A stretch of DNA of 64,000 bases from Agroathelia rolfsii (taxonomy: Eukaryota > Basidiomycota > Agaricomycetes > Amylocorticiales > Amylocorticiaceae). The DNA lies in NCBI GenBank assembly GCA_018343915.1, contig JABRWF010000008.1, positions 1,612,001 through 1,676,000 on the forward strand. Reading direction: 5' to 3'. A program made the position numbers and the translations under genes. Below are positions 21,356 through 33,880 of this stretch, one piece after another (position 1 is the stretch's first letter; each line of letters starts with the position of its first letter). Under the pieces are notes generated by a model that saw only the letters and a list, made by a program, of their open reading frames with translations, ran no database searches and was not told the DNA's origin.

Positions 21356-23215
21356 TGTCAAGGGTACACTCCTTGACTCTTGAGAATTCGTGGGACAACT
21401 CCCTCAAATATCTTTTAAGTCTAAGACTGTCCTTCTTAACACTAAGTATACGTGAAGTACCTAAATGCAAGTGTTCCCACAGCTATCACACCCTTATATC
21501 TATTAAAGGGGGACCGGGTACTTTCTTAGCTTGCACTTAATCGCTGCTCTTACGTTTCACACGCACATGAGAGGGGATTTGCACCGCCTCCAAGTAAGGG
21601 ATGTAGGAGAAAAGGGAAAGGGAGGTGGGCTAGGATGGAAGGCCTAGGCCTGAGAGATGAGTACCCTGAAGGCGAAGTTTTATTAGCAATCTATGTAAAA
21701 GGGAATACAAACTTGGTTACTTGCCTGAAGGCAAAGAGGTTGAAGCTGAGCTCTTCAGGACAAGTTACATACGCTATATATACTACTATTGAATGGTCCG
21801 TGCACAGCATTAGTGGTCTGTGCGCAGAGGGAGATAGAAGCATAGTTGTGGCAATGCAGGGGAAGATCTTTCAGCCTAACTCCACCGGGCATCCGTGTGG
21901 AGATCCATTTCCGGATCGGTACCGGTAACCGTTAGGAATTGATCAGGGAAGGAAGTCTGTATTCCTAGGCTGTGCATGATGGTGAAATGGAAGTTCGCAC
22001 AGCCCTGAGATTACTTGTCAAGGCTTACGCTCTTGACTAACCAAACAACGTTAACCCTCTCGAAGGTACGAGGGTGGACTGTAAGGTCCCTTTTACAACG
22101 CGTATATGTTCGGTCTTAGGTAGGTGCGTACGTGCTCCCGTTGCTATCCTTTGTAATAGGAGCCTTGAAATTCTACTTTGCTCGGATTGCGGTCGGTACT
22201 CTAGCCTGTGGCTTCCCGTATGCTCTCTTTGCGTCAAATAGTTTTTACAAGACTTTCTTACTCGGAGTAGGCGGCTTAGCCCTCCGTACTTCTACTAACG
22301 CCTAAGGGGACTTGTTACTGCCCCTACCTGAATGAACAGGGTTTGATTTCACACGCAATGCCTCTATATATTGAGGACTTGTAACCTTACTGCCTTCTTG
22401 TATCAAGGCCTTATATATATACTTAATAAGCTGCCCTTGAGGCCTTATGCTTACTAAGAGGATAATGAAAGAGGAGGTGGGCTAGGACAAGTGTAGGCCT
22501 GAAGGCGAAAGGATATATTAGTATGATAAGTACAAGAGGGGGGGGTGCCCTTACCTGAAGGCAAAAAGGTCGAAGCTAAGGTTCAGGTAAGGGCTACATG
22601 CTTGTATTTATACATAAAACAAAGGGCCCGTGCGCAGCCTTGATGGCCTGTGCGCAGCAGGGTTTGTAAGCGGAAATGACAGTAATGCAGGGGCAGTGCT
22701 TTGTGCCTAAGTCCGATGAGCAACCGATCGGAATGATGAGTCTAGTACTCCTTAGTAATCGCACAGTGATTGGAACGACCCTGGTTCCTGAGTCTAGACC
22801 TTTTGATGAAAAAGGAATGATCTAGACTCCGCCTTCCTAATATACTCTTGTCACGAGCACTCCTGTCACGTGGGGCTAACACAGCCAGTCACACGCGCGT
22901 CAAGATGTCGCCTGCAAGGTATTTCGTCCATAACTTGGTCAAATAAAATCGTAAAAATATAATAAAAATATGTACATGTCCGTAGAGAAAATGCGAAAAA
23001 TCTTCAACTCATAACATTACTCCTGTGACATGCGGCTTGGAACACGTGAGGGCCAATCACATGACCACTGCACTGCCCACAGTCCACGCCCTAAAAGGGT
23101 AATTTTTATAAGGAAATCAAGGAAAAAGGAAAGAAAATGTAATAACTAAATAAATACTGGTTCAAATAATACAGGAAATAGACCGAAAAATCGGCAAAAA
23201 TTCCATCTCATGACA
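21356..23215 (-). repeat. B1 5' LTR, split by a solo C LTR
   Basis: 21356-22015 plus 23022-23215 total 854 bp, equal to the 3' LTR. The interruption has a TTACT duplication. The outer end (TTCCATCTCATGACA) abuts TACTT, the duplication generated when B1 entered C1. Confidence 0.92.
22016..23016 (-). repeat. Solo LTR, family C, in B1 5' LTR
   Basis: 1001 bp in minus orientation, from TGTCAAGGCTTACGCTC to the complement of TGTTATGAGTTGAAG, flanked by TTACT (22011-22015 and 23017-23021). The start motif, seen as AGGTCGAAGCT on the plus strand, is near 22570 within the TACCTGAA/TTCAGGTA inverted repeat. It shows family C kept transposing after B1 had landed. Confidence 0.93.
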
Positions 23216-23220
23216 TACTT

Positions 23221-23724
23221 GGCGGATGGGACCAGACCAATCTGGAAACGGTCCAGAAAGCAATGGATGCGGCTCTACGTGCAGAACAAGGACTACGCTC
23301 TGCAGGTCTATGGCAGGATACGTGGCGACCTCGGGTCCCTGTTGCTGGTTCAGCAACAAACCCCATCTCTATAAACGCAGCCCAGATTGCTGTCCCTTCA
23401 ACCAGTCAACCCTCTTACCAGGGAAGACCATCGTTCCTGCCTAGGGATTGGTCGAAGGCACAATGCTTTCACTGTGGGCAATTGGGCCATCCAAAGCATC
23501 GCTACCCCCTTCTGGGATACAAACTAAGGCCATTCGCACCACCTGGACAAGCTTCCATATCCGCATCAGTCCAACCTGTGGTATCAGCAGTAGCTCCAAC
23601 TCCCGTAGGCCCGCCTTCCTCCGCAAGTCCTCCTGCATACACGGTTCCGGACTATGTGATGCAAATCATGGAGGAACAAGCAGCTGCCATCGCTGCCCTA
23701 AAAGATCAGATGGGTTTTTCTTGA
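23221..23724 (+). pseudogene. gag: C1 gag, C-terminal part
   Basis: Resumes the frame broken at 6362: GGWDQTNLETVQKAMDAAL, a linker, and a zinc knuckle reading CFHCGQLGHPKHRY near 23463. The last Cys ligand has become Tyr (TGC to TAC; C3 has Cys), which should abolish zinc binding. A Pro/Ser/Val-rich tail ends in ALKDQMGFS and TGA at 23722-23724. This half has no stop of its own. Confidence 0.9.
23712..23718 (+). promoter_or_regulatory. -1 frameshift heptamer, C1
   Basis: ATG GGT TTT TCT TGA: G GGT TTT is in gag phase, one codon before the stop. Pol reads DGFFLRSAERAIQSDQ in the -1 frame. Confidence 0.77.
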
Positions 23725-25885
23725 GGTCAGCTGAAAGGGCTATTCAGTCTGACCAGTATATTCAAAATCGTTTTTCTTCTCTCTCTTTTTGTAACACTAT
23801 TTCCATTTCCTCTTCTTCCTACTTTTCCCTTGCAGGTGTGAATAGACAGCACCTCAAGGTTCCTATCATGTTCCATGGACCTTTTAGAAACTTTTCTACT
23901 TCCGCTATGATTGATTCCGGTGCCTCGTCCTCTTTTGTAAATTATAAATACGTAGAAAAGCACAAAATACCTACAAAAAAATTACCTCGTCCTATCCCGT
24001 TGTATAACATTGATAACTCCGCAAACCAGATAGGAAAAATTGAATCTGTTGCAATACTCGACACTACAATTAGATCTGAACGAAAATACCTGCCCCTCTG
24101 CGTTGTTGATATAGGCCAGGAAGACGTTATTCTTGGCATCAATTGGCTGTGCCTTGAAAACCCGGTAATAGACTGGAAATCTGCAGAGATCACCTTCCTA
24201 CCCGAAAAGGAAACCATACAAGCCGCTACAACCATGCCACCAGGCTATGAAGACTTTGCCGACGTATTCTCCAAAGAAGAAGCAAGTAGACTACCTAGCC
24301 ACAAGTCATCTGACCATAAGATTGAGTTGCTTGATGAAACCAAGCTCAGACAAGGGCGTGTATACCCCCTCAGTAGCAACGAGACTGATACACTCAATGA
24401 ATGGATTGATGATAACTTGGCAAAGGGGTATATTTGTAAATCCAAAAGCGAATTTGCCGCCCCTATGTTCTTCGTACCCAAGAAAAATGGGAAGCTTTGC
24501 CCTGTTCAAGATTATTGAGCCCTCAACAAACAGACTGTCAAAAACGTGTATCCTCTTCCCCTGATCTCAGAGATTGTTGAACATATGACCAAATTCCACT
24601 GGTTCACGAAAATTGACTTACGAGCCGGGTTCAACAATATCCGGATTAGGGAAGGAGATGAGCGTAAAGCGGCCTTCATCACGTCACGTGGTCTATTCAA
24701 ACCCCTGGTCATGCCTTTCGGCCTCTGCAATGCCCCTTCATTAATGCAAGCATTAATGGACGATATTCTCCTTTGACTAGTTCAACTGGGATTTGTCCGG
24801 GTTTACATAGATGACGTCATCATTGGAGCAGACACAAAAGAGGAGTTACGGAAGATCACTCAAGAGGTTTTGTCTATCCTGAGAGAACATAACCTATACG
24901 GCAACTTGGACAAATTCGAAGTTGAAAAGCCCGAAGTAAATATTCTGGGATTCATTGTGTCTCACCGCCAAGTCCGCATGGACCCCAAGAAGGTTAAGCC
25001 TATCCTAGACTGGCCTACGCCTAAGAATGTCAAGGAAGTCTGCAAGTTTCGTGGCCTGGCCAATTACTACAGGCGCTTCATTCGTGATTTCGGGAAGATC
25101 TGCAAACCCCTGGATCGCCTTACGGGCAAGGTTGATTGGACTTGGGGATCCGAGGAGCAAGAAAGCTTCGAGAACCTCAAGAAGGCCTTTAGTTCCGCCC
25201 CAGTCTTGTGAGCCTATGATCAAAAGGCCTCAACCCGAGTAGAGACGGATGCCTCATCCTATGCTACTGGTGCAGTTCTAAGCTAAAGGGATGAATCTGG
25301 TGCCTGGCATCCAATAGCTTTCCTATCTCAATCCATGAATGATGCCGAAAGAAATTATGATATTTGGGATAAGGAAATGCTTGGAGTCATCCGCACCCTG
25401 GACCATTGGCGTCACCTGCTCCAAGGTTTACCCAAACCATTTGAGATCTGGACTGATCACAAGAACCTGGAATACTGGACGACTGCACGTAATCTCACTT
25501 GCCGCCAGGCCCGATGGTCCTTATTCTTGGCGGATTTCAATTTCCGGATCCACTACCAGAAGGGTGCTGAAAATGGCAAGGCTGATGCCCTCTCCTGACG
25601 CCCAGATCTTCAGGTCTCCAACGCTGATGACAATCAGGATGTAATTCTACTTGACCCCAAATTGTTCCGTATAAATGCCGCTCGGAGAGGTCATGTCCTT
25701 ATGGAAGGAGAATCCGAACTGCTTAAAAAGATCCGGAATGCTTCTCCCAAAGCAGAGGTCATAGAAGCACTTTGGATGGTCAAGGACTTAGGCCCCATTA
25801 AGCTTCAAAAGGGCTTAGAGGAATGGAATCAGGAAAACGGGGTCATTCTACAACAAGGCAGAGTTTACGTACCAGCAAACAAGGA
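23725..25885 (+). pseudogene. pol: C1 pol: protease, RT, RNase H
   Basis: Protease MIDSGASSSFVNYKY near 23905 and EDVILGINWLCLEN near 24120. RT from KGYICKSKSEFAAPMFFVPKK near 24425, with the active site YIDDVIIGAD intact near 24805. RNase H with ETDASSYATGAVL near 25245 and YDIWDKEMLGVI near 25358. Stops at 24516-24518, 24774-24776, 25209-25211, 25284-25286 and 25596-25598; four clearly fit CGA to TGA or CAA to TAA against C2 or C3. The frame reaches QGRVYVPANK at 25885, where the E LTR enters, and continues at 26749. Confidence 0.92.
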
Positions 25886-26743
25886 TGTTATGAGTTGCAA
25901 TTTTGGACTATAAATTTTTTGTTATTATTTAAACAATGTATTATATTTCGTTTCATTTTCTTTCATTATATTACCCTCAGAGCGTGGTCTGTAGGCAGTG
26001 AGCGGTCCTATGATTGGCCCTCATATGACTAAGCCGCACGCTACAGGAGTAATCATGAGTTGTGCGTTTCCTGTTCACCATTCCGCACAACTCCGGAGTA
26101 CAAACCTCCGATCACTGACCGACTCCTAATGGATACTGGTTCTGCTACACACTTCCGAGCTTCATCTCTGGAGCTCCTCCGGAGCTCCGCTCCTGAGCGC
26201 GGAGCCTCCGCAAGTGTTGTATCTCCGCACGGCTGCCCGTCGGAGTTAGGGAAAAGGTCTTCCCCTGCGTATTCTACTTTCTCTATCTCTTGTCTCCGCG
26301 TCGGAACTAGTGCAGAGCTTTCGTAGTAGTATAAGTAGTTGATGTAACTTGTCCTGAAAGGCCAGCTTTGACCTCTTCGCCTTCAGGCAAGTATTTAGTG
26401 TTTGTATTCCTCTTAGAATTACTCAATCAACTTTGCCTTCAGGGTTTATTTACCTCTGGGCCTAGCCCAGCGTCTTAGCGCAACAACACATTCAATTAGT
26501 AGGGTGAAATTCCCTAGATTACTTAGTTAGACGTGTGACGCATGAATCGGAAGTTCCGGAACCTCCGCTCCCCTCCGACTTAAGTCTCCGGAAGCTTCGT
26601 AAGGCGTAAGCAGAGTACCCTTACCACCCTCAATAGATAAAAGGGTTTGTGTAGTGTGGGAAAACTTGCGACTTAGGTACTTTTATTTAGTGGCAGGAGG
26701 TTACTTTGATTATCTCCGCATAGTCAAGAGTGATCCCTTGACA
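25886..26743 (+). repeat. Solo LTR, family E, in C1 pol
   Basis: 858 bp, TGTTATGAGTTGCAATT to CCCTTGACA, with a perfect AAGGA duplication (25881-25885 and 26744-26748). It is distinct from B and C along most of its length but has the same core: TATAAGTA at 26330-26337, AGCTTTGACCT at 26364-26374, arms ACTTGTCCTGAA and TTCAGGCAAGT, and the terminal GTCAAG...CTTGACA. It also holds palindromic GGAGCTCC/CCGGAG clusters near 26165-26215. No internal region is present. Confidence 0.92.
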
Positions 26744-26748
26744 AAGGA

Positions 26749-26804
26749 AATACATACCCAGGTCATCTCTATATACCACGACAGTCTGCTCAGTGGTCAC
26801 CCTG
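26749..26804 (+). pseudogene. pol: C1 pol fragment (integrase zinc domain)
   Basis: A short in-frame piece of pol between the E LTR and C2: EIHTQVISIYHDSLLSGHP, the start of the integrase H2C2 domain. It is cut at GHPG by C2 and resumes at 41493 with [14 protein letters not shown]. Confidence 0.88.
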
Positions 26805-27535
26805 TGTCAAGGCTTGCGCTCTTGACTAATCTGACAAACACAACCTCCTGTAAGGTATGGAGGCAGGCTGTAATGCCAGGTTTTACGTGTGTTACTTGGT
26901 CAGATGTTTCTCAGGGACCCATGTGCTCCCATTGCTGCTCTTCGTAATAGGGCACTCTACACACTACTTTGCTAGGCTTGTGATTGGTACTCTAGACTTA
27001 TCGTCTTCCCGTGTACTCGCTTTGCGTCAAATAGTTTGTATGATGCTTCTTACTCGAGACAGGCGGCTTAGCCCACCATGGTCTTTGTAATCCCTGCAAG
27101 GTCTTATTACTGCCTTGACCAGAATGAACTGGGTTTGATCACGTGCAATGCCTCCTGATTGATTGAGGTCTTTATAACTCACAGCCTCCTTGTATCGAGG
27201 CTTACGTGTACGCTTACTAAGACGCCCTAAAAGCCTTACTCTTAATAAGGTAAAAGGAGAGGGAAGGGGTGTGGGCTAGGACGAGTGTAAGCCTGAAGGC
27301 GAAATATATTAGTTTTATGTACGGGATACAAGTGGGGGGTGCCCTTACCTAAAGGCAAAAAGGTCAAAGCTAAAGTTCAGGTAAGGGCTACATACTTGTA
27401 TTTATACATAAATGAAAGGGCCCGTGCGCAGCCTTGATGGTCTGTGTGCAGCCGGGGTTTGTAAGCAAGATCGTGTCAAATGCAGGGGCAGTGCTTTGTG
27501 ACTAAGTCCAATGAGCAACCGATCGAAGTGATGAG

Positions 27536-28389
27536 TGTCATGAGAAGGATAATTTCGCCGATTTTTCGACTATTTTCTTGTATTATTTGGACTATTATTT
27601 AACTAGTTATGGTATTTTCTTTCCTTTCTTTTATTTTTCTTACGAAAATTACCCTTTAGGGCGTGGACTGTGGGCAGTGCAGTGGTCATGTGATTGGCCC
27701 TCACGTGTTCCAAGCCGTATGTCACAGGAGTAATCACAAGGCTATGCACACTTCTATTTTCATCATTGCGCATAGCCTAGGAACACAGACTTCCTTCCCT
27801 GATCGATTCCTAACGGTTACTGGTACCAGTCCGGAAACGGATCTCCACACGGATGCCCGGTGGAGTTAGGGTAAAAGATCTTCCCCTGCATTGCCATCAC
27901 ATACACTTCTATCTCCCCTGCGCACAGACCATTGAGGCTGCGCACGGACCCTTCAATAGTAGTATAAGTAGTGCATGTAACTTGTCCTGAAGAGCTCAGC
28001 TTCGACCTCTTCGCCTTCAGGCAAGTAAAGAGTTTGTATCCCCTTAAGTAGATTGCTAATAAAAAAACTTCGCCTTCAGGGTACTATCTCTCAGGCCTAG
28101 GCCCCTTCGTCCTAGCCCACCCCCCCCCTTTTCCTCTCTCTCATATCCCTTACTTGGAGGCGGTGTAAATCCCCTTGCATGTGCATGTGAAACGTAAGAG
28201 CATTGATTAAGTGCAAGCTAAGAAAGTACCCGGTCCCCCTTCAATAGATATAAGGGTGTGATAGCTGTGGGAACACTTGCATTTAGGTACTTCACATACT
28301 TAGTGTTAAGAAGGGCAGTCTTAGACTTAAAAGATATTTGAGGGAGTTGTCCCACAAATTCTCAAGAGTCAAGGAGTGTACCCTTGACA
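27536..28389 (+). repeat. B3 5' LTR
   Basis: TGTCATGAGAAGGATAATT to CCCTTGACA. TATAAGTA at 27963-27970 and AGCTTCGACCT at 27998-28008, 35 bp apart. The hairpin arms and the downstream AATAAA are conserved. Confidence 0.93.
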
Positions 28390-28391
28390 TT

Positions 28392-28402
28392 AGGTCGAAG
28401 CT
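28392..28402 (+). promoter_or_regulatory. B3 self-primer binding site
   Basis: AGGTCGAAGCT, two bases from the LTR edge, is the exact 11-nt complement of 27998-28008. Confidence 0.78.
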
Positions 28403-28869
28403 ACCAGGCATCCCTCGGACTCCCGCGGTCTGAGAAGAAGCGAGTGACGATCGCTTACAAAGAGCATCCCCATTCTCATTTCATAATTATGTACAAATTT
28501 CTGAGCTTGTAAGCAACAAACTACTTCGGGAAGCCATTGTGTGTGACCCTCCAAAGTCCACTAACAACCCCGTTTAGACAAGGATAACGTGTACGTTCCA
28601 TGTGATTCCTTGGCTGTATCCGAAGCACATCAACAGATCTAAAACATCTGGTGTTCTAGGAGCCCTCACAAGGGGTTAAAGTTTATTGTTGCTAAGCAAG
28701 AGAGGCACCTTTTTCCATCCCCCCCTGCCTTTACGAATTTTGTGTGATCTTGTGTGATTACGTTACAGGCAAGCTCTAGCCCCGGTTGAAGAAGAAAAAT
28801 CCCGTCACCCGTATTTGGAAACCGGTACAACCGCCGGTGACGAAGAAGAACGCTATCCTTGCTCTGTGA
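28403..28869 (+). other. B3 untranslated leader
   Basis: Leader alignable with B1 and B2. It includes a segment near 28780-28800 (CTAGCCCCGGTTGAAGAAG) that is the breakpoint of the aberrant insertion Binv at 62064. I see no convincing coding. Confidence 0.55.
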
Positions 28870-30336
28870 ATAAGCACACGCAGAGGCACCGCATACAAAC
28901 CGAAAGAAGTCCCAGTCCCTTGGGCCACGAAGTCTACCGCCTCCCCTCCCGAGGTTACAAGAGAAGTCGCGTCGAGCTTGGCTCCGCATTTATCTGAAGA
29001 AGAAGAAGAATCCGGAGAAGAGGGCCTCTCCATGCAAGCTTCACCTCCAAAAACACCAGAAGGCCAAGAAGAGGCCCTGTCCGAATATCCATCCCCCTCC
29101 GAATTCCGCCGACGTTACACCACCAAAGCATCATACCCAGAGTCCCTAGTAGTCCCTCACCCTTCTCCTTCTAAAAGCCGCTGAGAACGCCGCCGTGAAA
29201 AGAAAAGAGAAGCTACCCCAGAAGAACCCACCGAAATGTCCCTTCCTCAAGAACTCGGGCAAATCCTAGCCTTGCTCCAAGCAAACCAAGCACGAATTCA
29301 AGCATCCATGGAACAGATGCAAGATACCCAAGCATGCTTCGCAGATCTTCTAGAACGAGAACAGCCTGCCCCCGCTGTTGCCGCCTCCTCCTCCACCCCA
29401 AAAGAAATCGGGCAATCTCCCGAAAAATGGTCAGGCGATTGGACCAAGTATCAGTCTTTCATTTTTGGGTTTGAAAATCATATCAAACTCAACCCAAAAA
29501 TTTATGCATCGGACTACACCAAGGCGAGGTATTTTGTAGGGTTACTGGAAGGAGCTCCCAAGGCTTGGAGCCAAAAATTCGATGACCTTATCGATACAAA
29601 AGGTTTCAGCTTTGAGAAAGATCTCTACGCCAAGTTCAAGGCATTGTATGGGGCACGGGACTTTGGGAGAATCGCTCTCCAAAAACTACAAGACCTGAAA
29701 CAGGGCACGTCATCGGTTGTGGACTTTACAGCAACATTTTCCACCTTGGCAAATCAGACCAAACTGTCGGGTGAAGACTTGAGAGTTTGCTACTGGCAGG
29801 CCTTGTCCCCAAAGGTTAAAGGAGTAATTGGAGGATATCCGAAGGAGCGGCGTGACAGCCTAGAACATCTGATGGAGGCTGCCATAGATGCAGAAGAAGG
29901 GTTACATGATGCAGGGGTATGGACAGATAGATGGAAGCCTAGACCGCGCTTCCAGAACACACAGGGCACTGCTGCAAACCCCATCACAATCAACGCAGTA
30001 CAAGCACCATCTGCCCCCTCGCCTTCAGTCACACAAGGAAGCTGCCGCCCACCACAAGACCTCAGCACTGTACAGTGCTACAATTGCCAGCAATGGGGCC
30101 ACTTCGCCTCCAATTGCACAAACCCATGGGTCTCAAGGTATCAGGGGACCAGGCCAAGGGTCTAAGCAGCCATGACGACAACCCCTCAAACCCCATCAGC
30201 CGACCAACTTGGCACTTCCGCCGCTGCCGATGACATTAACGAAGGATCTTCTACGATGACAATGGCAGATCTACAAGCCCTGATGGAACAACAGGCAATG
30301 GCACTCGCTGCGTTCAAAGACAAAGTGGGTTTTTAG
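28870..30336 (+). pseudogene. gag: B3 gag
   Basis: The frame begins at ATA 28870, where B2 has ATG (ISTRRGTAYKPKEVPVPWAT), so the start is lost or translation starts at ATG 29236 (MSLPQELGQILALLQANQ). Capsid EKWSGDWTKYQSFIFGFENH near 29420, zinc knuckle CYNCQQWGHFASNC intact near 30078. Stops: 29182-29184 (CGA to TGA) and 30163-30165 (CAA to TAA); the natural stop is TAG at 30334-30336. Confidence 0.9.
30327..30333 (+). promoter_or_regulatory. -1 frameshift heptamer, B3
   Basis: GTG GGT TTT TAG: G GGT TTT in gag phase directly before the stop at 30334-30336; pol continues in -1 (FLEGSMERAILADPYL). Confidence 0.78.
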
Positions 30337-33300
30337 AAGGGTCGATGGAAAGGGCTATTTTGGCCGACCCCTACCTTACAAATCGTTTCTCCTCTTTTCT
30401 TTCTTTAAATTCTGTTTCTATTTCCGGTGCGCATGGACAGCACCTTCACATCCCCATCATGTTCCATGGACAATTTTCATCCCTTGTTACAGTAGCTATG
30501 ATTGATTCAGGAGCCTCTTCCTCATTTATTCATTCTCAATTTATCAAAGAAAATAAAATACATACAAAAAAATTACCTTGAACAATCCCTGTGTATAATA
30601 TAGATAACTCGCTTAATGCCCAAGGGAGCATTGAAGAAATTGCTGTGCTTGAAACAAGTATTGGAGGAATCCGAAAGAAACTCCCATTTCTGGTCACAGA
30701 TATCGGCCCTGAAAATGTGATCCTAGGGATCGATTGGCTTCGACTAGAAAATCCGGTAATAGACTGGTCTGCGGGAAAAGTTACGCACCCAGAACGCCTA
30801 ACCATCTCCTCCAGCCTATTGCCAGAATGGGCTTCGAAATATGCATCAGTCTTTTCCAAAGAAGCTTCCCAAAGGATGCCCCTTAGAAAACCTTGGGACC
30901 ACAAGATCGAGCTCAAAGACGGAGTGCAACTCCGAAGAAGCAAAGTGTACCCCCTTTCGGTCAAAGAAGAAGAAGCCCTGGTCGATTATCTAGAAGAAAA
31001 CCTTAAGAAAGGTTACATCAGAAAATCGGAAAGTCCTATCACCGCCCCAATGTTCTTCGTACCAAAGAAAAATGGCTCCCTCAGACCGGTCCAGGATTAC
31101 CGAAAGCTTAATGCCAAAACCATTGAAAATGCCTATCCACTTCCCCTCATTTCTGAACTTCAAGATAAAATGACCAAGTTCAAGACATTCTGCAAAATTG
31201 ACCTGAGATGGGGGTTCAACAACATTCGCATCAGAGAAGGCGACGAGCACAAGGCCGCTTTCATCACAAATAAGGGACTGTTTGAACCTACCGTAATGAC
31301 GTTTGGATTATGTAACGCGCCAGCCACAATGCAGACAATGATGGATGATTTATTCTATAAGTTCAACCAACTAGGCTGGCTAGTGCATTACATTGACAAT
31401 ATCATTATTGGTGCACAAACAGAAAGTGAACTGCACAAAAGAGTTTTGGAAGTATTAGGCATCCTTAAGGCAAATGATTTGTTTGTGAACCTTGAGAAGT
31501 TTGAGTATGATGTTCCAGAAGTTGACATCTTGGGCGCCCTGGTTTCCTTTGGTTCGATCCGCATGACACTCGAGAAGGTCAAAGCAATCCTAGAATGGCC
31601 AACCCCAAAAAAGGTCTCTGACATCTGACGTTTCCGAGGCCTCGCAAATTACTACCGACGATTCATCAAAAACTTCGCGCAAATGTGTAAACCGCTAGAC
31701 CGCTTAACCGGCAAAACTGAATGGAAGTGGGACTTAGAAGAACAAGAAGCCTTTGACGCCCTGAAAAAGGCTTTTACCTTGGCACCAGTGTTAGGAGCAT
31801 ATTCCCAAAAAGCAGAAACACGCTTGGAAACTGATGCTTCCAACTTTGCAACTGGGGCAGTGCTTCTACAGAAACAGCCTGACAATTCCTGGTGACCAAT
31901 AGCCTTTCTCTCACAAGCAATGAACAATGCTGAGAGAAACTATGACATATGGGACAAAGAAATGCTAGGAATCATTAGGGCCTTGGATGCTTGGAGACAC
32001 TACCTAATCGGACTTCCCCACCCCTTTGAAATCAGAATGGACCATAAAAATCTCGAATATTGGAAAACGGCACAAAACTTAACCCGCCGTCAAGCAAGGT
32101 GGTCTTTATTCTTATCTGAATTCCGGTTTACCATCTCCTACCTCCGAGGTTCTGAAAACGGACGAGCTGATCCTCTCTCTCGCCAACCCAATTTCCAACG
32201 AGCCGATGAAGAAGACAACCTCGATCAAGTGGTTCTCAACCCCAAGCTGTTCCGCATCAATGCTGCTAGAAGAGGGCACGTAGAAGTACAAGGAGAGAAA
32301 AGCATTCTAGACCGTATTCGAAGCAAAGCTAGGGACGCGGAAATTGCCAATGCGCTGGGAGTAGTCAAAGAACTTGGTCCAGTAAAATTGCAGAAAGGGT
32401 TAGAGGAGTGGAACAAGGAAAATGGCTTAATCCTACACCTGGGCAAAGTTTATGTACCCCGAGACACGACCCTTTGTAATGACATTATCCGGCTATACCA
32501 TGATGTTCCGTCAGCTGGTCACCTGGGCCGCCATAAGACTCTGGAACTAGTTTCTAGAAATTATTGGTGGCCTGGACTCACAAAGGCAGTCAATGATTAT
32601 GTTTCCTTGTGTCCCAGCTGCCTCGCCTCTAAAACAGCCCGATCCATGCCCGTGGGACCTCTAGCACCCCTGCCAACCCCTGAAAGACCTTGGGAATACG
32701 TCACTTCTGACATGATCGTAAAGCTCCCAGAATCCCAGGGTTTCGACTCCATCTTGGTAGTGGTAGACAGATTAACTAAGATGTGCCACCTAATCCCGTG
32801 CGTAGAAGCAATTACTGCGTCTGAAATGGCAGACTTATACCTGGCAAACATTTTTTGGCTACACGGCCTCCCCCGGCAATGGACTTCTGACCGAGGACCC
32901 CAATTTGCCGGAAAAGTCATGCGTGAAATTCACAAGAGGCTAGACATCAAAACTTCCTTGTCCACCGCTTATCACCCGCAGTCTGATGGACAAACCAAAC
33001 GACTTAACCAAGAAGTTGAAGTCTACCTGAGGAACTACGTGTCACATCGACAAGACAATTGGGCCGGTCTCCTACCGCTTGCAGAGTTTGCACTGAATAA
33101 CCGACAGCAAGCTTCTACTAGTTCATCACCGTTCGAAATGAACTACGGCTTCTCCCCCAAAATGAACCTTACAACTGCAGGACTACCAAGTACGGAAGGG
33201 GCGCAACTATGGACAGAGAAGGTTAAAGAACTTCAAGAGGATGCCAAAGCAGCACTGGATCACGCGGCAAGTTGTATGAAGTACTTCTTTGACAAACATG

Positions 33301-33869
33301 CGGCAGAAATCCCGAAGTACGCTGTGGGAAACAAAGTTTGGTTAAGTACCGAAAACATCAAACTAGCACAACCCTCGAAGAAGCTCGGGGCAAAATGGAT
33401 CGGTCCATACAAAATCACCGAACTAATAGGAAACCAAGCAGTTCGGCTCACCATACCCAAGAGATGGACCATCCACGACGTTTTCCATGTCTCTCTAATC
33501 AAACCTCATGTTCAGGTAGAATCCAGACCGCTTGCGCCCATCCCGGAAGTCGTTGAAGTAGAAGGAGAAGAAGAGCACAAGGTACTACGCATTAAAGATA
33601 GCCGTCTAAGCCCACAAACAAAGAAGCTTGAATATTTGGTCGAATGGAAAGGATATCCAGGAGAGGACTCGTGGGAAAAAGAAGCCAACATTACCCACGC
33701 CCCTCGTCTGATCAAGGAATTCCATAAGAAAAACCCCAAAGCACCTAAACGCCTATCGGCTGCAGTCTTTGCAGATTTACTATTCAGACCAATAGAAAAC
33801 TTCACGGAAACCTCGGAAAAGATTGGAGGAACATGGGAACTTGGGATGTTCCGGAGGAAATCCCCTTAG
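30334..33869 (+). pseudogene. pol: B3 pol: protease, RT, RNase H, integrase, chromodomain
   Basis: Full domain order on one frame. Protease MIDSGASSSFIHS near 30505; RT KGYIRKSESPITAPMFFVPKK near 31010, active site YIDN (31389-31400) instead of YIDD; RNase H ETDASNFATGAVLLQKQ near 31828. From 31920 there is a 649-codon open stretch with the end of RNase H, H2C2, integrase core and chromodomain (KKLEYLVEWKGYPGEDSWEK near 33625). The catalytic Glu motif reads DGQTKRLNQE (Glu to Lys, near 32995). Stops at 30579-30581, 31626-31628 and 31893-31895, each CGA to TGA. Chromodomains can direct integration to heterochromatin, which fits this nested locus (family knowledge). Confidence 0.93.
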
Positions 33870-33880
33870 GAAGGGGGTAA

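Larger units (their letters stand above)
6363..23215 (-). mobile_element. B1: family B chromovirus in C1 gag
   Basis: Minus-strand element flanked by TACTT (6358-6362 and 23216-23220). The 3' LTR is on the left (6363-7216, 854 bp), then pol, gag and leader, with the 5' LTR on the right (21356-22015 plus 23022-23215, together 854 bp). It is split by B2 (10331-18980, in the protease/RT linker) and by a solo C LTR in its 5' LTR. The family is a chromovirus: the C-terminus of pol has a chromodomain. Confidence 0.92.

Noticed and set aside
25886..26743. A family C LTR because it starts TGTTATGAGTTG
   Set aside because: Only the first 12 bases and the conserved core match; the rest is distinct, so it is called family E.
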